Of a DNA stretch of 10,246 nucleotides, positions 6,717-10,246 are shown one piece after another. The notes beneath the pieces were generated by a model. It did no database searches. It was not told the DNA's origin and was given only the letters and a program-made list of their open reading frames with translations. Source of the stretch: Candidatus Fermentibacterota bacterium (GTDB taxonomy: Bacteria; Fermentibacterota; Fermentibacteria; Fermentibacterales; Fermentibacteraceae); NCBI GenBank assembly GCA_012523605.1, contig JAAYTY010000136.1:1-10246 (forward strand), read 5' to 3'. Every line of letters starts with the position of its first letter. Position 1 is the first letter of the stretch. The translations under genes and the position numbers were made by a program.

Positions 6717-7901
6717 TTGAGCGAGAACAAGGCCCGGGTTGCTGCGCTGGTCCGCCAGGCACGCGACGAGATGCGCGCCGGGAACCGGGATGAAGCCCTG
6801 AACCTCCTCAAGAAGGCCATCTCCATGGACCCCGGCAGCACCGCCGTCACGGAGGCCGTCATCGAGATAGAGAAGGAGATGGCCGCAGCGGCAGCATCCG
6901 CAGGGCCGCAGAAGCAGGAAGCGCCCGTGAAGTCGTCGGTACAGGCTAAGCCGGCACCACAGCCCACCCCGGCACAGAAGGCCCCAGAGGTGAAGCCACA
7001 GCCCACCCCGGCACAGAAGGCTCCAGAGGCGAAGCCACAGCCCACCCCGGCACAGAAGGCTCCAGAGGCGAAGCCACAGCCCACCCCGGCACAGAAGGCT
7101 CCCGAGGTGAAACCACAGCCCACCCCGGCACAGAAGGCCCCCGAGGCGAAACCTCAGCCGGCCACTGCGAGGCCCGTGCCCGGAGAGAGGCCTGAAAAGA
7201 CCGTCCGAGCCGGGGGAGGAACGGCGGTAGCGCCTCCGCAGAGTCCGCCTTCTGCCTCGCGGGAGGATCTCCTGAAGGCTCTGTTCGCGTCATCCGACAA
7301 AGCCATGGCGGCCGGCGACGAAGCAGGTGCCATAACAGCCCTCAGAAAGGCGCGTGAGCTGGCCCCGGACAGCCAGGAAGCCGTGTCGAGGCTCAGGAAC
7401 CTGCAGAAACTGCTCAAGGCGCGTACACTGGTCGGTGTCGCCAGGAGGAAACTGTCGGAAGGCGCACCCGCGGAGGCTCTGGCGAAGCTGAAGGAGGCCT
7501 TCGAACTCTGGCCGGCTACGGAAGGCCTCGGCGCTCTTCTCGATGCCCTGGAGGCCGAGGCGGCCAGGATGGAGAAGACCGCGAAGCCGGCTTCGAAGCC
7601 CTCCGGGGAGAAGCAGGGGGACGAGGTCGGCACGGAGCCTCGGCCGCACCCTGAAGCCGGGCGGCCGGTGCAGGCTGAGAAAACGCCCAGGCCCGTCCAG
7701 CCTGCTCCCAGGCGTGTTCCGCAGAGGTCGGCGAGCCTTTCAGCGGACGATTATGTCCGCAGGGTCCGCGAACAGATACAGATGAGCGCGTTCCCAGCGG
7801 CCGCCGAGATCGCGGCTGAGGGACTCGCCCGCTTCCCCGACAATGTCCTGCTCAAGACCTTCGTGGAGAAGTTCTCCCGAATGGGGCTGCTTCCCAAGTA
7901 G
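6717..7901 (+). CDS. TPR-like protein with a Pro/Lys/Ala tandem-repeat linker
   Basis: The 394-residue protein has no signal peptide or membrane helix. Residues 1-55 form a TPR-like helical pair (RQARDEMRAGNRDEALNLLKKAI then MDPGS). Residues about 56-185 are a disordered linker containing five exact-length 13-residue repeats of the type PTPAQKAPE(V/A)KPQ at 83-147. Residues about 186-285 hold two further TPR-like units (AGDEAGAITALRKARELAPDS; LSEGAPAEALAKLKEAFELWP). A second charged linker leads to a last helical pair (about 342-394) ending FSRMGLLPK. TPR units normally bind other proteins, so a scaffold role is inferred; no partner can be named. The start is TTG 6717, nine bases after GAGG (6704-6707); no in-frame ATG exists before residue 19. 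It lies 97 bases after the radical SAM operon and may be a separate transcript. The three helical blocks joined by flexible linkers suggest tethered modules. Confidence 0.8.
   Translation: MSENKARVAALVRQARDEMRAGNRDEALNLLKKAISMDPGSTAVTEAVIEIEKEMAAAAASAGPQKQEAPVKSSVQAKPAPQPTPAQKAPEVKPQPTPAQKAPEAKPQPTPAQKAPEAKPQPTPAQKAPEVKPQPTPAQKAPEAKPQPATARPVPGERPEKTVRAGGGTAVAPPQSPPSASREDLLKALFASSDKAMAAGDEAGAITALRKARELAPDSQEAVSRLRNLQKLLKARTLVGVARRKLSEGAPAEALAKLKEAFELWPATEGLGALLDALEAEAARMEKTAKPASKPSGEKQGDEVGTEPRPHPEAGRPVQAEKTPRPVQPAPRRVPQRSASLSADDYVRRVREQIQMSAFPAAAEIAAEGLARFPDNVLLKTFVEKFSRMGLLPK
6963..7157 (+). repeat. Five tandem 39-bp coding repeats (13 residues each)
   Basis: The units start at 6963, 7002, 7041, 7080 and 7119. 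The first 18 bases of each unit, CCCACCCCGGCACAGAAG, are identical in all five; the rest differ at a few positions, mostly silent, plus a Val/Ala switch (V-A-A-V-A). Units 2 and 3 are identical over all 39 bases, pointing to a recent duplication. The repeat keeps the frame, so copy number could change without breaking the protein. It is a minisatellite-like coding array, not a CRISPR: there are no spacers. Confidence 0.95.
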
Positions 7902-7989
7902 CTGCGGGCCGCCCGGATACAGCACCCTAAGCCGGCGCTTGCTCTTTCGTAGTGGACAGCCCGTGCAGCGCAGCCCCGGATGCGGGTTT

Positions 7990-8169
7990 TCAGCCCTTGA
8001 AGAAGTCCGGAACGCAGGTCAGGAGTATTCCCAGCACCAGCGCCGCGATTCCGCCTGTGAAGACGATCCCGGAGACGAGCTGTCCGCGCCTGCGCCTGCC
8101 GAGCATCACGAATCCGAGAACGGACAGGGCGAAGCCGGCGGCTACCAGCACCAGGTATCCGTAATCCAA
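7990..8169 (-). CDS. Small two-helix membrane protein downstream of htrA
   Basis: This 59-residue frame starts with TTG at 8169 and ends at TGA 7990-7992. GGAGG (8175-8179) stands five bases before the TTG, an excellent ribosome site. The product is (M)DYGYLVLVAAGFALSVLGFVML, written here in outline: a first hydrophobic helix (about 4-23), a loop GRRRRGQ (24-30), a second hydrophobic helix (about 32-52) and the tail CVPDFFKG. The four arginines in the loop predict, by the positive-inside rule, a cytoplasmic loop with both ends outside. It begins only 19 bases after the htrA stop, with its ribosome site in that gap, so it is almost certainly cotranscribed with dnaJ and htrA. I do not recognise the family. 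A role in membrane quality control or in assisting the protease is an inference from position only. Confidence 0.72.
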   Translation of the reverse strand: MDYGYLVLVAAGFALSVLGFVMLGRRRRGQLVSGIVFTGGIAALVLGILLTCVPDFFKG

Positions 8170-8188
8170 GAAAGCCTCCTCCCCGCCT

Positions 8189-9631
8189 CTAGTCGAGGTC
8201 GAGGACCAGGAACCGCGTCCTGCCCTCCCGCCAGACCAGCAGGAGCGCCTCGCTGCCCGAAGCTGCTACCAGTCGGCGCACTTCGTCAACCTCGGACACG
8301 GGGGTCCTGTCCACTTCGACTATCACGTCTCCCTGAGCGAGACCTGCTTCGGCCGCTCTCCCGGCAGGTTCGACTCCGGTCACGAGAACGCCGTAACCGC
8401 CCTCGTAGCCAAGGGATGCGGCGGTCCTGCCGTCCAGGTTGCGCAGGGTCCATCCTGGATTGGAACCCCCGGTGGCTGCCGTTTCCGTCTCGTTCGGGCC
8501 GTCTCCAGGAGCCAGGCCGAGCTCCGCCTCGACGGTGAGAGTCCTTCCCTCCCGGAGAACCGAAAGCGTGACTTTCGTTCCAGGATCCATCGCCGCAATC
8601 CTGTTCCGGAACCATGAGGCGGATGTGACCTGCTGACCGTCGATCGCGGTGATGACATCGCCGGTCCTGAGGCCGCAGTCCTCGGCCGGGCTCCCCTCCT
8701 CCACGTCCGAGACCAGCACGGAACCCATAGGGGCCGAGAACTCTCCCGCCAGCCCGCTGTTGACCTCCTGGAGCATGATCCCCAGCCAGCCCCGGGAGAC
8801 GTATCCCTGTCCGATCAGATCGTCCATGACGATCCTCGCGAGGTTCACCGGAATGGCGAATCCCACGCCCTCGTATCCGCCGGACCTGCTGGCGATGGCG
8901 GTGTTGATGCCGACGAGGCGGCCCTCGAGATCCACGAGCGCTCCCCCGCTGTTGCCCGGGTTGATCGCCGCATCGGTCTGGATGTAGTTCTCGAAATCGG
9001 CAAGCCCCACGCCGGAGCGCCCCAGGTAGCTCACGATGCCCTGCGTCACCGTCTGGGTGAGCGCGAAGGGGGATCCGACGGCGAGGACTATCTCGCCGAC
9101 GTGCAGGCTGTCGCTGTCTCCTATCTGCACGGGGGTCAGGGAGTCGGCTTCGATCTTCACGACCGCGATGTCGGAGCGATCGTCGCCGCCCACCAGGGTC
9201 GCGGGGAAGGTGCTCCCGTCCTGAAGGATCACCTCGAGCTGGTCGGCCCCGCTGACGACGTGGTTGTTGGTGACGATGTAGCCATCACCGGTCACGATCA
9301 CTCCGCTGCCGAGACCCTCCCTCACGTACTCCTGCTCGTGCGGCTGGCCGAACCACTGCCACGGATCGCCCCCGAACGGCGAGATGAGCGGGGGAAACGA
9401 CGGAGTGGTGATCCTCATAGTCGTGCGGGAAGTGATGGTTACGACGGAGGGGCCCACCTTGCCTGCGATCTCGGAGAAAGCCCTGCCCAGCGCGGCCGGG
9501 TCGAAGACCTCTACATAGACGGTCTCCGGAGCAGCGGGGGCAGCAGTCCCCCCGGTGTCGCCGGCGGGGGAGGCACAAGCCTGCGAAACCGGCAGAATCG
9601 CCGCCACGGCGAAGAACAATGTCCTGGACAT
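8189..9631 (-). CDS. htrA: HtrA/DegP-family periplasmic serine protease with two PDZ domains
   Basis: The 480-residue protein degrades or handles misfolded envelope proteins. A signal peptide (1-20: MSRTLFFAVAAILPVSQACA) ends in ACA, a signal peptidase I site; Cys19 sits in SQAC, a poor lipobox, so lipidation is unlikely but not excluded. The trypsin-like domain (about 45-265) carries the full catalytic triad: His124 in TNNHVV, Asp154 in DRSDIAV and Ser228 in GNSGGAL, with the oxyanion segment DAAINPGNSGG intact. PDZ1 spans about 275-370, with GWLGIMLQ as its first strand, and PDZ2 about 395-478, after a Gly/Thr/Glu linker. Length and domain order match DegP/DegQ-like enzymes. The start is ATG 9631, with GGAGG seven bases upstream. 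It follows dnaJ by 45 bases and precedes the small membrane protein by 19, forming an apparent proteostasis operon. Nothing in the sequence indicates loss of activity. Confidence 0.95.
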   Translation of the reverse strand: MSRTLFFAVAAILPVSQACASPAGDTGGTAAPAAPETVYVEVFDPAALGRAFSEIAGKVGPSVVTITSRTTMRITTPSFPPLISPFGGDPWQWFGQPHEQEYVREGLGSGVIVTGDGYIVTNNHVVSGADQLEVILQDGSTFPATLVGGDDRSDIAVVKIEADSLTPVQIGDSDSLHVGEIVLAVGSPFALTQTVTQGIVSYLGRSGVGLADFENYIQTDAAINPGNSGGALVDLEGRLVGINTAIASRSGGYEGVGFAIPVNLARIVMDDLIGQGYVSRGWLGIMLQEVNSGLAGEFSAPMGSVLVSDVEEGSPAEDCGLRTGDVITAIDGQQVTSASWFRNRIAAMDPGTKVTLSVLREGRTLTVEAELGLAPGDGPNETETAATGGSNPGWTLRNLDGRTAASLGYEGGYGVLVTGVEPAGRAAEAGLAQGDVIVEVDRTPVSEVDEVRRLVAASGSEALLLVWREGRTRFLVLDLD

Positions 9632-9676
9632 CCGAAAACCTCCGGGATAATCGGGATGATGCGGACTGCCGAAGCC

Positions 9677-10246
9677 CTAACTCCTGCCATGTTTTCTACT
9701 CTCGATGGCCCGCAGCTGTTCCCAGAGGGCTTTCTCCTCCGCCCCCGGATCTGCGGGGATCGTCACGTCCACGGTGACCAGCTGGTCGCCCCGCCCGTGC
9801 GGGCCACGGATCCCCCTGCCCTTCACGCGAAAGACCGTGCCCGGCTGGGTTCCGGGCGGGATCCTGAGCTGAATCCTGCCATCGAGGGTCCTGAGCATGA
9901 CATTCGTACCGAGCACGGCCTTCACGGCGGAGATGCTGATTCTGCAGAGGACATCCGCTCCGTCCCTTGTCAGGAAGCGATCCGAAGCGACTCTGATACG
10001 CACAATGACACCGTGTCCATCCACGCCAGGGGCTCTCAGGAGCATCCCCTCCTCCGCCCCGGGCGGCACGGTCACCGCGAGTCTCTCGGTCCGGGAAACG
10101 GTCCCCGAGCCTCCGCAGGTTGTGCAGGGCGACTTATAGGTCCTGCCGGAGCCCTTGCAGACAGGACATGTATGCATTGTCGAGAAGGCTCCCCGCCCGG
10201 TGGTCCTGCTGCCTGTTCCCTTGCAGGACCTGCACTGCTCCTCGCC
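9677..10246 (-). CDS. dnaJ: Chaperone DnaJ (Hsp40), C-terminal part, 5' truncated by the window edge
   Basis: The 189 visible residues run from the zinc-finger region to the stop at 9677. Three CxxCxGxG motifs are present: CRSCKGTG (5-12), CPVCKGSG (27-34) and CTTCGGSG (41-48). The 22-residue step between the first two, and the GRGAFSTMHTC stretch between them, match motifs 2 and 3 of DnaJ, so motif 1 and the J domain lie outside the window. The substrate-binding beta domains follow, with VTVPPGAEEGMLLR, then TLDGRIQLRIPPGTQPGTVFRVKGRGI, a typical CTDII signature. The segment between them is shorter than in E. coli DnaJ (the GDL-containing loop is reduced). The C-terminus ends in a short basic tail, ESRKHGRS. 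DnaJ delivers substrates to DnaK and stimulates its ATPase. The gene leads into htrA after 45 bases. No upstream promoter or CIRCE/heat-shock site can be seen because the start is missing. Confidence 0.95.
   Translation of the reverse strand, partial: GEEQCRSCKGTGSRTTGRGAFSTMHTCPVCKGSGRTYKSPCTTCGGSGTVSRTERLAVTVPPGAEEGMLLRAPGVDGHGVIVRIRVASDRFLTRDGADVLCRISISAVKAVLGTNVMLRTLDGRIQLRIPPGTQPGTVFRVKGRGIRGPHGRGDQLVTVDVTIPADPGAEEKALWEQLRAIESRKHGRS

Noticed and set aside
6713..7123. Long minus-strand open frame over the tandem repeats, with a repeating Gly/Cys/Ala pattern
   Set aside because: It is the antisense shadow of the 39-bp coding repeat; a repeat length divisible by three keeps all frames open. 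The plus frame has TPR segments and a ribosome site.
6963..7157. Direct repeats as a possible CRISPR array
   Set aside because: Units are contiguous with no spacers, lie inside a reading frame and vary mostly silently.
2441..7983. GCATCCGGG seen in three intergenic gaps (2441, 6667 region, and on the minus strand near 7974-7983)
   Set aside because: A nine-base GC-rich match can recur by chance, and the flanking bases share nothing further.
7976..7990. CCCG-GATG-CGGG hairpin followed by TTTT as a terminator for the TPR gene
   Set aside because: The stem is only four base pairs and overlaps the stop codon of the convergent small gene; too weak to call.

Overview
The window is GC-rich bacterial DNA with compact, overlapping genes and several TTG start codons placed behind good Shine-Dalgarno sequences. 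It carries a DnaJ gene, a signal-peptide-bearing HtrA protease and a secreted beta-rich protein, so a didermic (Gram-negative-type) bacterium is likely. The TTG starts, the many AGG/AGA arginine codons and the TWGxIK-type tail of the first protein make me think of a poorly cultured lineage of the FCB/Eisenbacteria/Fermentibacteria kind, but that is recollection, not proof. There is no rRNA, tRNA, IS element, CRISPR array or other mobile element. The longest stretch without a gene is about 200 bases, between divergent genes.

Layout. (1) 2-502, plus: the end of an exported jelly-roll-like protein, closed by a strong hairpin terminator at 527-558. (2) 637-2382, minus: an orphan biotin-dependent carboxyltransferase subunit (pyruvate carboxylase B / oxaloacetate decarboxylase alpha / transcarboxylase 5S family) with a charged helical tail instead of a biotinyl domain. 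(3) 2587-6619, plus: three radical SAM genes joined by two 4-base overlaps. The first is a SPASM/twitch-like enzyme with a C-terminal cysteine cluster; the other two are B12-binding-type radical SAM enzymes. A plausible promoter lies at 2523-2550. (4) 6717-7901, plus: a TPR-like protein with five tandem 39-bp (13-residue) Pro/Lys/Ala repeats and a possible promoter of its own. (5) 7990-10246, minus: dnaJ (3' part), an HtrA/DegP-type protease and a 59-residue two-helix membrane protein, spaced like one operon.

How they fit. The dnaJ-htrA-small-membrane-protein set is a protein-quality-control operon linking cytoplasmic folding to envelope proteolysis. The carboxyltransferase belongs to C3/C4 central metabolism but needs biotin carboxylase and biotin carrier subunits encoded elsewhere. 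The three radical SAM genes form the most interesting unit: their coupling implies one pathway, but no precursor peptide, transporter, glycosyltransferase or other substrate-revealing gene is present, so the product cannot be named from this window.
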